A stretch of 64,000 nucleotides of DNA from Streptomyces pyxinicus (GCF_024753135.1 NZ_JANUGP010000021.1:1-64000), one strand, 5' to 3'; shown: positions 52,341-61,485, numbered from the stretch's first letter. The notes: generated from the sequence alone by a model not told the origin. Made by a program: numbers and translations.

Positions 52341-52922
52341 ATGACCCCCGAACTGCACACCGAGCGCCTGCGGTTCCTCCCGTACCGGGCCGAGGACGAG
52401 GAACACTTCGTCGCCCTGCTGCGCGATGAGGAGGTGTGCCGCTGGATGGGCCAGGACCTCGTGCCCGAACCCGACATCCGCACCCTGTTCCAGGCGATCC
52501 TGACCGACGTGTACCCGCAGCGGCTCTTCGACGTGTGGGGCCTGTGGCAGGACGGCGTCTACGTCGGCCACGCCGAGGTGAAGAAGACCGGCAACGTCAC
52601 CGGACACGAGCTGGTCACCGCCCTCGCCCCCGCCTACTGGGGCCGGGGTCTGGGCGGCGAGGTGATCATCGGGCTGCTGCGGCACGCCGCCGACAATCTG
52701 GGCCTGACCGAGGTCTGGGGCATGGTCGGCGCGGAGAACACCGCCAGCCTCGCGATGTGCGAGCGGCTGGGCTTCCGGTACGTGCGCGACGTCGTCGGCG
52801 ACGACGGGTCGGTGACGAAGATGCTGGTCGTGCCGACGTCGAACGGCAGGGACCCGATGTTCCAGGCGCGCCCCCGCGTGGAACTGGGGACGGATGAGCG
52901 AGACAGCCCTGATCGTCATTGA
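52341..52922 (+). CDS. GNAT acetyltransferase, RimJ/RimL type
   Basis: A 193-aa GCN5-related N-acetyltransferase of the Acetyltransf_3 (RimJ/RimL) group. The N-terminus H-T-E-R-L-R-F-L-P-Y is typical, and the acetyl-CoA loop reads Y-W-G-R-G-L-G-G-E, followed by the late N-x-A-S-x-x-x-C-E-R-L-G-F motif. ATG 52341 follows GAGGAG. It overlaps the isochorismatase-like gene by 29 bp, so they are coupled. In this cluster it could acetylate a basic side chain (Orn/Lys) of the peptide, or act in self-protection; both are inference. Confidence 0.83.
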   Translation: MTPELHTERLRFLPYRAEDEEHFVALLRDEEVCRWMGQDLVPEPDIRTLFQAILTDVYPQRLFDVWGLWQDGVYVGHAEVKKTGNVTGHELVTALAPAYWGRGLGGEVIIGLLRHAADNLGLTEVWGMVGAENTASLAMCERLGFRYVRDVVGDDGSVTKMLVVPTSNGRDPMFQARPRVELGTDERDSPDRH

Positions 52923-53430
52923 CATGATCAACACGTACGACCACAAGGACGCCGACCTGCTGAGACCCTCGGCGGAGCGGACGGTGCCGGTCGTGGCCGA
53001 CCTGCTCGGACGCGCCCGGCGCCGGGAGGCGCCCGTCATCTACGTCAACGACAACTTCGGCGAGTGGCGCTCACATCACGGAGAGCTGCTGGACCAGGCC
53101 CTCTCCGGCCCGCACGCCGATCTGGTCGACCCGCTGCGCCCCGACGCGGACTCGCTCTTCGTGGTCAAGGCGCGCCACTCGGTGTTCTTCGAGACACCGC
53201 TGCACTACGTGCTGCACCAGCGCGGCATCTCCCGGCTCGTGCTGACCGGCCAGGTGACGGAGCAGTGCGTCCTGTACTCGGCACTCGACGCGCACATCCG
53301 GCACTACGACGTGATCGTCCCCAGGGACGCCGTCGCCCACATCCACGAGGACCTGGCGGAGGCGGCCCTGCGGATGATGGCGGAGAACATGGGCGCGCAC
53401 ATCTGCGAGAGCCGCGAGCTGTGGACGTGA
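52894..53430 (+). CDS. Isochorismatase-like cysteine hydrolase
   Basis: A 178-aa protein with the D-K-C catalytic triad of the isochorismatase/nicotinamidase superfamily: Asp10 (V-I-D-M), Lys92 (V-K-A-R-H-S) and Cys125 (V-T-E-Q-C-V). The Cys indicates an amidase-type or unknown activity rather than the Cys-lacking isochorismatase used in siderophore pathways. No isochorismate synthase or dihydroxybenzoate gene is near. It overlaps the GNAT gene and closes the + strand run after the NRPS; the next gene is convergent. It may be a cluster tailoring or detoxifying enzyme, but the substrate is unknown. Confidence 0.85.
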   Translation: MSETALIVIDMINTYDHKDADLLRPSAERTVPVVADLLGRARRREAPVIYVNDNFGEWRSHHGELLDQALSGPHADLVDPLRPDADSLFVVKARHSVFFETPLHYVLHQRGISRLVLTGQVTEQCVLYSALDAHIRHYDVIVPRDAVAHIHEDLAEAALRMMAENMGAHICESRELWT

Positions 53431-53459
53431 GGCATGCGGCCGGGCCGCCGGCGTGAGGC

Positions 53460-54377
53460 CTACGGCCGGCCGTCGGACAGATAGGACTCCCAGTCGGCGC
53501 GGCCACCGGCTCCCAGCACCTCCACGTCACCGGCAAGCTCCATACCGGAGCCCAGCTCACGCCGGGTGATCCGGGCGACGACCGAGGGGAAGAACGGCCG
53601 CAGGGGCTGGCACCAGCGCAGCCACGGCGGCGCGTATACGTGCCGGGAGCGGCCCGCGACACCGGCCGCGAGCCAGTCCGCGACCTGGGGCGCGCTGTGC
53701 ACCCGGCGGGCGAAGGCGGGCTGATGGCGGCGCAGCGCCCGCAGCACCGGATGCGCGTCGAGGTCCGCGACCATGTCGGTGCCGGTCCAGTGCAGATAGG
53801 CGATGCCGACGCCGATCCCGTCGGGCTCGACCTCACCGCGCAGCGCCTGCGCGAAGGACTCGGCACCCGCCTTGGACGCGCAGTAGGCACTCATCATCGG
53901 CGCGGAGCCGAAGGCGGCGGTGGACGCGATCTGGAGGAAGTAGCCGCGGGTGCGGGCGAGTTGCGGAAGGAACGCGCGGGCCGTGTTGGCGGCTCCGGTG
54001 AGGTTCACGTCGATGACCCGCTGCCACAGCTCGGCCGGTGTGCGCGCGAAGGGACCGCCGGCCGCGATGCCCGCGTTGGCCACGACCACGCTCGCCGGAC
54101 CCAGCTCCGCCTCCACCCGCAGGGCGGCGGCCCGCAGCGCGTCCCGGTCGGTGACATCGGCCTCCGCACAGACGCTCCGGTTCGGCAGCGAGCCGGCGGC
54201 CCGGCACAGGGTCTCCTCCTCGCGCCCGAGCAGCGCGACGAGCATGCCCGCACCGGACAGCCGCCGGGCCAGGGCCAGCCCGACACCGCGCGCGGCCCCC
54301 GTCACCACGGCGACCCGCCCCGCCAGGGCGGCCTCGGAAGCGGTACGGCGCCCGCCGGCACCGGGGACAGCAAGCAT
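53460..54377 (-). CDS. Short-chain dehydrogenase/reductase (SDR), copy 2
   Basis: A 305-aa classical SDR on the minus strand, with T-G-A-A-R-G-V-G, N-A-G-I-A and Y-C-A-S-K motifs. It is a paralogue of the SDR at 4317-5228: the S-A-Y-C-A-(A/S)-K block, the (L/I)-Y-L-(N/H)-W-T-(D/G)-T-D-M-V segment and the Y-A-P-P-W-L-R tail are shared. It ends 30 bp from the convergent isochorismatase-like gene, with a small GCGGCC-G-GGCCGC hairpin (53436-53448) between. It probably lies outside the peptide cluster. The substrate is unknown. Confidence 0.85.
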   Translation of the reverse strand: MLAVPGAGGRRTASEAALAGRVAVVTGAARGVGLALARRLSGAGMLVALLGREEETLCRAAGSLPNRSVCAEADVTDRDALRAAALRVEAELGPASVVVANAGIAAGGPFARTPAELWQRVIDVNLTGAANTARAFLPQLARTRGYFLQIASTAAFGSAPMMSAYCASKAGAESFAQALRGEVEPDGIGVGIAYLHWTGTDMVADLDAHPVLRALRRHQPAFARRVHSAPQVADWLAAGVAGRSRHVYAPPWLRWCQPLRPFFPSVVARITRRELGSGMELAGDVEVLGAGGRADWESYLSDGRP

Positions 54378-54564
54378 GGCGAACCCCGTTCGTGGTCGGC
54401 CGCCGACGGCGGCATCCCGTTCCGGATACCCGTCGGGAGCCGGTATGCCGCTGCGATGCCGTCATTCGGCGCAGTGGCGCGGGTACGTCCGCCGGTACGT
54501 CCAGGTGGCTCGATCGGGGTGTGCCACGGGGTTTGAGGCGTGCCGTCGGGTGCACGGGCACTGT

Positions 54565-56106
54565 ATGGCCCAGTCGACACGTGAGACAGAACGCAAGTAC
54601 ACGGCGCCCTCGGCCGGCGACGGCGCGTGGCCGCCCGACCTGACCGCGGTCAAGGCCGTCGCCTCCGTCGCACCGCCCGAGGTGGACGAGCTGGACGCCG
54701 TCTACCACGACACCGCGGACCTGCGGCTGACCCGCACCGGAGCGTCCCTGCGGCGCAGGACCGGCGGCCCGGACGCGGGCTGGCACCTGAAACTGCCGCT
54801 GCCGGGCGACAGCCGGGAAGAGGTCCGCGCCCCCCTGGGGTCCGAGGACGTCCCCGCCGAACTGCGCGAACTCGTCGTCGCGCGCACCCGGGGGGCGCCG
54901 CTCGGGCCCGTCGTACGCATCCGCTCCACCCGCTCCCGGTGGCGGCTCCTGGACAGCCGGGGGCGGCCGCTGGCCGAGCTGAGCACGGACGTGGTGCACG
55001 CCGAAGCCCTGGTACCGGGCGGCGGGCACGCGACCTGGACGGAGACGGAAGTCGAACTCGCCGACGGCGCGGGCTCGCAGGCGCTGCTCGACCGCGTCGA
55101 GAAGGTGCTGCGCGAGCACGGCGCCGAGCGGGCGCAGAGCCCGTCCAAGGTGGCCCGCGCCCTGGCCGAGACCACGACACTCCTGGACGGCGCCCCGGAC
55201 CGGCAGCCGCCGGCCCGCCCCCGGACGGCCGGCGACCATGTCCTCGCCTACCTGAGGCGGCTGACCGGCACCCTGGTCGACCTGGATCCGGCGGTCCGCC
55301 GGGACACACCGGACGCCGTGCACCGGATGCGCACCACGGCCCGCCGGCTGCGCGGCTGCCTGCGCAGCTACCGCCCGGTCCTCGACCGCGAGGCCACCGA
55401 CCCGATCCGGCGCGACCTGAAATGGCTCGCGGGAGAACTCGGCGTCGCACGCGACCACGAGGTCCTCCACGAGCGCCTCGGCCGGGGCGTCGAGGCGCTG
55501 CCCGGCGAGGTGGTCCTCGGCCCCGTGACGGCACGGCTGCAAGCCTGGGACGCGGCCCGGCGACCGGAAGCGCGCCGCCGGACCCTCGACGCGCTCGCCT
55601 CGCCCCGCTACCTCGGCCTGCTGGACAGGCTGGACGCCCTCGTCGCCGAACCGCCCCTGCGCGCCAAGGCGGACGGCGAGCCCGGGAAGGTCATGGCCAA
55701 GGCCCTGCGGAAGGAGTACGGAAGGCTCGCGCGCCGCATGGAACGGGCCCTCGGCACCCCCGCCGGACCCGAACGGGACACCGCGGTCCACGAGGCCCGC
55801 AAGGCCGCCAAGCGGCTGCGCTACGCGGCGGAGACGGCCCGCCCGGCCCTCGGCCGGCCCGCCGCGCGGCTCCGCAAGCGGGTCAAGACCGTGCAGCAGG
55901 TCAGCGGCGCCCACCACGACGGTGTCGTGGCCCGCCAGACCCTGCGCCGGCTGGCCGTCGCCGCCCACGCGGCGGGCGAACCCGGCTTCACCTGGGGCCT
56001 GCTGTACGGCCGGGAGGCCGCGGCCGGCGACACGAGGGAACGGCAACTGCCCGAGGCATGGCGACGGGCCCGCGCGGCGGCGCGGCACGGGGGCCTCGTC
56101 CGCTGA
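54565..56106 (+). CDS. CYTH-CHAD domain protein
   Basis: A 513-aa fusion. Residues about 1-200 form a CYTH (triphosphate tunnel) domain, opening with the E-T-E-R-K (E7, E9, K11) version of the ExExK motif. Residues about 225-505 form a CHAD helical domain rich in Arg and His: H-R-M-R-T-T-A-R-R-L-R, R-D-H-E-V-L, H-E-A-R-K-A-A-K-R-L-R. Such proteins bind or hydrolyse triphosphates and inorganic polyphosphate. No clear ribosome site precedes ATG 54565. The gene is divergent from SDR copy 2 with a 187-bp gap. A cytosolic polyphosphate-related role is likely. Confidence 0.88.
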   Translation: MAQSTRETERKYTAPSAGDGAWPPDLTAVKAVASVAPPEVDELDAVYHDTADLRLTRTGASLRRRTGGPDAGWHLKLPLPGDSREEVRAPLGSEDVPAELRELVVARTRGAPLGPVVRIRSTRSRWRLLDSRGRPLAELSTDVVHAEALVPGGGHATWTETEVELADGAGSQALLDRVEKVLREHGAERAQSPSKVARALAETTTLLDGAPDRQPPARPRTAGDHVLAYLRRLTGTLVDLDPAVRRDTPDAVHRMRTTARRLRGCLRSYRPVLDREATDPIRRDLKWLAGELGVARDHEVLHERLGRGVEALPGEVVLGPVTARLQAWDAARRPEARRRTLDALASPRYLGLLDRLDALVAEPPLRAKADGEPGKVMAKALRKEYGRLARRMERALGTPAGPERDTAVHEARKAAKRLRYAAETARPALGRPAARLRKRVKTVQQVSGAHHDGVVARQTLRRLAVAAHAAGEPGFTWGLLYGREAAAGDTRERQLPEAWRRARAAARHGGLVR

Positions 56107-56218
56107 CGGCCGGCCGGGTCCCCGTTCGGAGGAACCCGGCCGGACGACGGGGTACGGACCGGTGGACGGGGTAGGCGGGAGCGCGACGGCGGACCAGCTG
56201 TGACGAGGAGTTTCACCG

Positions 56219-56644
56219 ATGACCGACGACGCCTACCTGTTCCTTGTGGAGGACCCGGCCTCGCCGCTGGGCGTGCCCCCGGTCGCCGTGGGCGAGCTGG
56301 CCTGTATGGAGACACCGGCGGTGCGCGCGTGGCTGACCGCCCAGGACGTCTCGGCCGGGTCCCCGCTGCTGCGGGTGGTGCCCCCGGAGGCCACCGCCTC
56401 CGTCCCCGAGGACGCTGAACGGCTCCCGGTCCCGCTGGGCGACGAGGAGCTGAGCCGGCTCCGCCACCGGTCGGCCCCCGACTCCGTCGCCACCCTCGAA
56501 AGCGCGCTGCTCGCCTACCGGGACTGCGCCGACGGCCGCGACGAACTGCTCGCCCGCGCCCTGGCCGCGGGCCTCGCACCGCACCGCATCGCGGAACTCA
56601 CCGGAGAGGACCTGGCGGCGGTGACGGCCGCCGCGGGCCGCTGA
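56219..56644 (+). CDS. Conserved-looking hypothetical protein
   Basis: A 141-aa acidic protein with a GAGGAG ribosome site eight bases before ATG 56219. I do not recognise the family. The C-terminal third (Y-R-D-C-A-D-G-R-D-E-L-L-A-R-A-L-A-A-G-L then H-R-I-A-E-L-T-G) looks like a short helix-turn-helix-like unit often seen at the end of actinomycete regulatory proteins. The N-terminal 60 residues have no motif. Function unknown. Confidence 0.6.
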   Translation: MTDDAYLFLVEDPASPLGVPPVAVGELACMETPAVRAWLTAQDVSAGSPLLRVVPPEATASVPEDAERLPVPLGDEELSRLRHRSAPDSVATLESALLAYRDCADGRDELLARALAAGLAPHRIAELTGEDLAAVTAAAGR

Positions 56645-56728
56645 ACCGAGCGGAGGCGAGGGGCCCGTGGACGTACCGCGCCACGGCTCCGCGCTTCCCG
56701 GCGCCACCCGCGGGAACCCGACCCCGTG

Positions 56729-57601
56729 TCAGCCGAGTCCGAGCACGCTCGCGGTGCGTTCGGCCATGCGCTGCTCGCCGAGGGCGTTGGGGTGGACCGG
56801 CACGATGTTCCGGCCGAACAGCAGCGGCTCGATCCAGCGGGTGCCCGCCGGCGCGCAGGCGTCGTGCCCCTCGGACGCGGCGGTGAAGTCGACGTAGACG
56901 GCACCGGTCTCCGCCGCGGCCCGGCGCACCACCGAGTTGAGGTGGGCCTGGAGACCGCGCAGGTACGCGATGTCACCGGAGGCGATGGGGAGTTTGACGA
57001 AGCAGGCGGGGTCGAACGCGGCTGGCACGATCCACGGGTAGCCGAGGACCGCGACCCGGGCGTTCGGCGCCTTGGCCCGTACGGCGCTCAGCGCGGACTT
57101 CAGCGCGGGGTAGGTGTTGGTGTCGATCGCGTCGTCGAAGGAGGTGCCGTACTTGTCCTTGCAGGGGCTGCCCTGGCCGGCACCGAGGACGCCGGCGGTG
57201 CCGCAGGCGAGGACGGCGTTCAGGAAGGTGCCGTTGTCGTTGCCGCCGATGGTCGTCGTCACCAGGTCGGTGTCCGCGTGCACGGCGGCCAGTTGGGGAG
57301 CGGTGCCCGGGTACTGGCTCTGCGTGAAGTCCTTGGTCTCGGCCGCGCCGCAGGTGACGTCCGTCAGCAGGGCCCCGGTGCGCGAGGCCAGGACGTGGGG
57401 GTAGTTGGCGGTGGAGCGCAGGCACAGCAGGTTGGCCGGGTCGACCGGGAGGACTCCCGACCCGGCGCTGTAACTGTCGCCGAGCGCGGCGTAGTTGAGG
57501 GGCTCGGCGGCTCGGGCGGTGGTGCCGGTGAGGGTGAGGGCGAGGACACCGGCGGCGGCCGTCGTCGCGGCGACGGCACGGCTCAGGGCATGTGGGGGCA
57601 T
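56729..57601 (-). CDS. Secreted SGNH/GDSL lipase or esterase
   Basis: A 290-aa protein on the minus strand. Residues 1-32 are a Sec signal peptide (hydrophobic core with A-R-A-A cleavage). The mature enzyme has block I G-D-S-Y-S (Ser43), block II T-C-G-A-A (about Gly85), block III G-G-N-D (Asn121) and block V H-P-N (about His270). This is the Streptomyces extracellular lipase pattern, with the paired cysteines often found in this group. It would hydrolyse esters or lipids outside the cell. Palindromes in its upstream region (57708-57726) may be an operator. Confidence 0.9.
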   Translation of the reverse strand: MPPHALSRAVAATTAAAGVLALTLTGTTARAAEPLNYAALGDSYSAGSGVLPVDPANLLCLRSTANYPHVLASRTGALLTDVTCGAAETKDFTQSQYPGTAPQLAAVHADTDLVTTTIGGNDNGTFLNAVLACGTAGVLGAGQGSPCKDKYGTSFDDAIDTNTYPALKSALSAVRAKAPNARVAVLGYPWIVPAAFDPACFVKLPIASGDIAYLRGLQAHLNSVVRRAAAETGAVYVDFTAASEGHDACAPAGTRWIEPLLFGRNIVPVHPNALGEQRMAERTASVLGLG

Positions 57602-57707
57602 GACGGCTCACTTCTCGGGCTGGGGACACGAGACCGACCGGGTGTGGGGGCGCCCGGCGCACGCGCTGCTCGCGAGAGGCGGGAAACGCGGTGGAACGGC
57701 AGCGACT

Positions 57708-57726
57708 TACCGTTCGGTAGTACCGA
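57708..57726. promoter_or_regulatory. Two overlapping palindromes upstream of the lipase gene
   Basis: TACCGTTCGGTA (57708-57719) and TCGGTAGTACCGA (57714-57726) are both perfect inverted repeats and share bases. Such TACCG/CGGTA sites resemble operators of TetR-family repressors in actinomycetes. They sit about 110 bp before the lipase start on the minus strand. No regulator gene is adjacent. Confidence 0.4.
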
Positions 57727-57798
57727 TAGGTGATGTGCGGCTTGCTGACATGCCCGTCAACACGGCTGGCAGAACTTCTTGAAACGCTCACCGACACG

Positions 57799-57840
57799 AA
57801 GGCGGCCCCGGCCGGCGAATTCGCCGGCCGGGGCCGCCTT
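57799..57840. terminator. 42-bp perfect palindrome, likely intrinsic terminator
   Basis: Bases 57799-57819 and 57820-57840 are exact reverse complements, from AAGGCGGCC at one edge to GGCCGCCTT at the other around a GAATTC centre. The stem is extremely GC-rich and flanked by A/T pairs, so it can act in both directions. It lies 28 bp past the stop of the DUF5133 gene on the minus strand and insulates it from the lipase gene. Confidence 0.8.
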
Positions 57841-57867
57841 GAAGCCCTCGCCTACCCGGGGAACCGC

Positions 57868-58110
57868 TCAGGCGGCCAGCGTCTGGGTCGCCTTGCCCGC
57901 CGTGCGCTCCGCCCGCAGCTTCTCCAGGAGGGCGTCCGCGGCGGGGAGGGCCCGCTCCACCGTCCTGGTGCCCGTCATGACACACAGCGTGTAGGAGATG
58001 TCCTCCAGCTCCCGGCTCGAACGGCCGGTGGGCCGGAGGTCGTGACGGAAGCGCGCCTCGGCGAAACGGGCCAGAATCGCGCGCAGTTCCTTCTCCGCAG
58101 GCAGCAGCAC
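57868..58110 (-). CDS. DUF5133-family small protein
   Basis: An 80-aa protein on the minus strand. I chose GTG at 58110-58108 because an AAAGGGG site lies eight bases before it and the family begins M-L-L-P-A-E-K-E-L-R. The conserved core is present: F-A-E-A-R-F-R-H-D, then S-R-E-L-E-D-I-S-Y-T-L-C-V-M-T-G-T-R-T. DUF5133 proteins are common in Streptomyces and of unknown function. A longer in-frame start at 58245 would add a segment without family features. Confidence 0.8.
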   Translation of the reverse strand: MLLPAEKELRAILARFAEARFRHDLRPTGRSSRELEDISYTLCVMTGTRTVERALPAADALLEKLRAERTAGKATQTLAA

Positions 58111-58378
58111 AGCGGCAACCCCTTTCGATGGGCGGGCCGTCACCGGACCCGCGATCTCCGTGGGCGCACCCGACGGGTGCCACCACGGCCGGCACGGAGC
58201 AGATCCTCCGGCAACCGCTTGCCCGCGACGGATCACTGTATGCACGATTCCCGCCGACTCCGCTCACGACACCACCGCGTCTTCGCCGCAACCCCCGTGA
58301 CCCCAGGGCCCGGAGGCATCGGTCCGTGCCCGGTGGAGCAGGGCGGGCGGGCCGTGGCCGTGGTCTACGCTGTCGGCC

Positions 58379-60781
58379 ATGGCTCCACCCTCCCCGGACC
58401 CCGGGCGCGACGCGGTGCCGGACGGCGGCGCACGGTTCGCGGTGTCGTCCTTCGGCCTCGCCGAGATGGCGGCCTGCGGTGCCCGTCTGCGCACGGCCGT
58501 CGCGGGCGCACCGTCCGTGGACGCCGCCGCGCGGGCCGTCGCCGACTTCTTCCAGGACAACCTGGGCGACGGTCGGGGCGCGTCGGCCTGGCACCAGGTG
58601 CACGTGCTGCTGGCGCACGCTCCGGACGCGGCCCGCGAGGGGCTTCGGCTCACGGAGGTGCACCCGGAGGCCGCCGGTCCACGAGCCGCAGAGCGGAACG
58701 GAGACCGGGCCGCTGACCAAAGACTCCTCGAACGCCTGCGCGCCTGGGCGGCGGCAACCGGTGACGATCCCGCCGCACCGGACTGCGAGGTCCTGGTCCT
58801 TCCCCCCGACGGCGGCCGGGAGGACGCGGACGAACCGGCGCCGACGGACTCCGGCACCGGGACGCTGGTCCTGGGCGGACCCCTGCTGCCGGGCGCGGCC
58901 TTCGCGGTCGCCCTGGTCACCCGCCACCAACCGCCCGCGGACCTCGCGGAGTTCTTCGGACCCCTGGCCCACGGCGTCCGCCTGGCCCTGCTGTCGGCCG
59001 ACGGCGCGTCGCCCGCCGCCGAGACGCGCGCGGCCCGCGCGCTGGTGGCGTGCACGGACGCCGTCGTGGCGCGGCACGCCGCCCATCTGCGCGCCACGGT
59101 GGCGGAGTTGCGCTCGGCCGGCGCCGAGCTGCGCCGCTCACGGGAGGAGTTGCGGCAGCGCGGCAAGGAACTGCGCGAAGAGGCCGCCGTCGTGGAACTG
59201 CTCCAGGAGGTCGGCAGCACCCTCGCCGCCGAACTGGACCTCGACACCCTGGTGCAGCACGCGGTCGACGCCGCGACCCGGCTGTCGGGAGCGGCGTTCG
59301 GCGCCTTCTTCTACAACGTGCTGGGCGAGACCGGCGAGTCGTACCTGCTGTACGTGCTCTCGGGCGTGGACCGGTCGGCGTTCGAGCGGTTCCCCATGCC
59401 GCGCAACACCCAGGTCTTCGAACCCACCTTCCGGGGCCTCGGCGTCGTGCGGTCGGACGACATCACCGCCGACTCCCGCTACGGGCACAACGCACCGCAC
59501 CGGGGCATGCCGCGCGGGCACCTCCCCGTCCGCAGCTACCTGGCCGTCCCGGTGGTCTTCCGCGGCACCGTGCTCGGCGGGTTCTTCTTCGGCCATTCCG
59601 ATCCGGCGAGGTTCACGGAGCGGCACGAGCGGCTGGTCACCGGCGTCGCCTCGCAGACCGCCGTCGCCCTCCAGAACGCCCAGACCTACCGCCACGAGCG
59701 CGAGGCGGCGATGGAGCTGCAACGGCACCTGCTGCCCCGGCTGCCCGGCGTGGACGGCATCGCCAGCACCTCCCGCTACCTGCCCGCCGCCCACAACCGC
59801 GGTGCCGGCGGCGACTGGGTGGACCTCATACCGCTGCCGGACGGCGAGGTCGCCCTGGTCGTCGGCGACGTCATGGGCAAGGGGGTCAAGGCGGCGGCGG
59901 TCATGGGCCAGCTCCGCACCGCCTGCCGGGCCTACGCACGGCTCGGACTCGCCCCCTCCGAGGTGTTGGAACAGCTGAGCGTCCTCGTCGACGACATCGC
60001 GCCCGGCCACATCACCACCTGCGTCTACGCGGTGCTGAACCGGGAGCGCAGCCGTCTGCGCATGGCCATGGCCGGCCACCTGCCGCCCGCACTGCGCGCC
60101 CCGGAGGGCGGCGTGCGGTTCCTGGACGACGAGATCGGGCCGCCGCTGGGCGTGGGCCGCCGCCGGTACCCGGAGCAGGAGGCCGAACTGCTCCCCGGGG
60201 CACGGCTGCTGCTCTACACCGACGGCCTGGTCGAACGCCGTGGCCGGCACATCGACGAGGGCCTGCGGCTCCTGCGTGAACTGCTGGCGGGCCCCGTGGG
60301 CGAGATCGAGGCGGACTGCGACTCCTGGATCGACGCGCTGGCCGCCGGCCGGCAGGACGACGACATCGCGCTGCTGTACCTGTACCGGCCCGAGGACCCC
60401 TCCCGCCGGGCGGTGGCCGTGGCCCGCGACTACCCGCCGGTGTCCGGCGCGGTCCCCGCGGCCCGGGACCTCGTCTCCCGGACGCTGCGCGAGTGGGGAC
60501 TGTCCCACCTGGCCGACGACCTCACGCTCATCACGGACGAGATGGTGGCCAACGCGGTACGCCACGCCAGGACGCCACTGCGGGTGGAGGTCCGGCGCAG
60601 CGGCGACCGGGTCGTCCTGGAGGTCACGGACAGCAGTACCGAGGAGCCCCGCCTGTTCGTCTCCCCACCCGGGGAGTTCGGGCATCGGGGCATCTTCCTG
60701 GTGGACGCCATCGCGACGCGGTGGGGCACCCGGGCGATCGACGGAGGAAAAGTGGTCTGGGCGGAGGTCAAGACGTCATGA
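58379..60781 (+). CDS. GAF-SpoIIE phosphatase-HATPase regulator
   Basis: An 800-aa three-part regulator. Residues about 270-440 are a GAF domain, about 455-670 a SpoIIE-type PP2C phosphatase ([24 protein letters not shown] and the final D-D-D-I-A-L-L), and about 684-797 an RsbW-like HATPase ([10 protein letters not shown]). It can in principle both phosphorylate and dephosphorylate STAS antagonists. The N-terminal 260 residues include an ANTAR-free helical region of unknown role. A TACGCT hexamer (58366-58371) seven bases before ATG, with no ribosome site, hints at a leaderless mRNA. It overlaps the STAS gene by ATGA. Confidence 0.9.
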   Translation: MAPPSPDPGRDAVPDGGARFAVSSFGLAEMAACGARLRTAVAGAPSVDAAARAVADFFQDNLGDGRGASAWHQVHVLLAHAPDAAREGLRLTEVHPEAAGPRAAERNGDRAADQRLLERLRAWAAATGDDPAAPDCEVLVLPPDGGREDADEPAPTDSGTGTLVLGGPLLPGAAFAVALVTRHQPPADLAEFFGPLAHGVRLALLSADGASPAAETRAARALVACTDAVVARHAAHLRATVAELRSAGAELRRSREELRQRGKELREEAAVVELLQEVGSTLAAELDLDTLVQHAVDAATRLSGAAFGAFFYNVLGETGESYLLYVLSGVDRSAFERFPMPRNTQVFEPTFRGLGVVRSDDITADSRYGHNAPHRGMPRGHLPVRSYLAVPVVFRGTVLGGFFFGHSDPARFTERHERLVTGVASQTAVALQNAQTYRHEREAAMELQRHLLPRLPGVDGIASTSRYLPAAHNRGAGGDWVDLIPLPDGEVALVVGDVMGKGVKAAAVMGQLRTACRAYARLGLAPSEVLEQLSVLVDDIAPGHITTCVYAVLNRERSRLRMAMAGHLPPALRAPEGGVRFLDDEIGPPLGVGRRRYPEQEAELLPGARLLLYTDGLVERRGRHIDEGLRLLRELLAGPVGEIEADCDSWIDALAAGRQDDDIALLYLYRPEDPSRRAVAVARDYPPVSGAVPAARDLVSRTLREWGLSHLADDLTLITDEMVANAVRHARTPLRVEVRRSGDRVVLEVTDSSTEEPRLFVSPPGEFGHRGIFLVDAIATRWGTRAIDGGKVVWAEVKTS

Positions 60782-61275
60782 CAGCCAATTCCTCTTCCTC
60801 CCCGCACGGCCCCCAGGCGTCCGATCCCACCCCGCACGGCCCCCAGGCGTCCGATCCCACGCCGCACGCGCCTCAGGCACCCGGAGCCGGTCCCGCACGG
60901 CCGCCGGAGGATTCCGGGGGCCTGCTCCCCACCGGCCCCACGCTCACCCTGCTCTCCCGCCGAGGCCCGCGGCACGCGGTCGTCAGTGTGGACGGACCGA
61001 TCGACTACCACACCACGCCCCAGCTGCTGGGCCACCTCACCACCCCGGAGATGCGCGACGTCCCGCTGCTGGTCCTGGACCTGAGCGAGGTCGACTTCTG
61101 CGACTCCAGCGCGCTGGGAGCCTTCGTCGACCTGTATCGGCGCCGCCACGCCGACGGGCGCCGCTTCGGGCTGACCGGCTTGCAGCCGCAAGTCCGACGC
61201 ATCCTGGAACTCACCCGCCTGACCACCGTCGTGCCCCTGTACGCGACCCTCGAACAGGCGCTGCCGGGGGTCTAG
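60778..61275 (+). CDS. STAS-domain anti-sigma factor antagonist
   Basis: A 165-aa protein whose ATG overlaps the stop of the SpoIIE-type gene. The first 50 residues are a low-complexity Pro/His/Ser stretch made by a 30-bp tandem repeat. Residues about 63-165 form a STAS domain with the phosphorylatable serine region [10 protein letters not shown]. It is the natural substrate for the upstream phosphatase/kinase. Partner-switching control of a sigma factor is the likely role. Confidence 0.88.
   Translation: MTANSSSSPHGPQASDPTPHGPQASDPTPHAPQAPGAGPARPPEDSGGLLPTGPTLTLLSRRGPRHAVVSVDGPIDYHTTPQLLGHLTTPEMRDVPLLVLDLSEVDFCDSSALGAFVDLYRRRHADGRRFGLTGLQPQVRRILELTRLTTVVPLYATLEQALPGV
60801..60890 (+). repeat. 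30-bp tandem repeat inside the STAS gene
   Basis: Units 60801-60830 and 60831-60860 are identical, and 60861-60890 is a degenerate third. In frame they encode [10 protein letters not shown] repeats. The repeat is in the N-terminal extension, outside the STAS fold, so copy number could vary without loss of function. Confidence 0.85.
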
Positions 61276-61446
61276 CCCTGTCGTCAAAACCGTTGGGTTC
61301 GCCCGTTCGTGTGGTCGAAGGTGTAGCTCCGTCAGGGGAGGGTATCCGGGCGGCCGTCAACCGGTCCCGGCGGGCCCGAGCGGTCGGCGTCGACTTGGGG
61401 AGGGGAATCATCCTGGTGTTCCTGAGCACAGCGGCGGCACCCGAGG

Positions 61447-61485
61447 ACGACCCTGGCCCGGCTGCGGGAAGGCTTGCTCGCCGCG
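61447..61485 (+). pseudogene. Possible relic of a sigma-factor C-terminus
   Basis: In one frame this reads T-T-L-A-R-L-R-E-G-L-L-A-A, very like the sigma tail at the left edge of the window (T-L-K-R-L-R-E-G-L-L-T-T), with similar codons. It lies in the 243-bp gap between the STAS gene and the HATPase gene, has no start codon and no upstream sigma domains, and reads on without a stop at the expected place. It may be a remnant of a deleted sigma gene. The match is short, so chance is possible. Confidence 0.4.

Noticed and set aside
52894-53430. A catecholate siderophore pathway suggested by the isochorismatase-like protein
   Set aside because: No isochorismate synthase, DHB dehydrogenase or aryl-acid A domain is present, and the active-site Cys argues against true isochorismatase.
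60801-60890. A CRISPR-like repeat
   Set aside because: The 30-bp units are directly abutting, in frame, and encode a peptide repeat.
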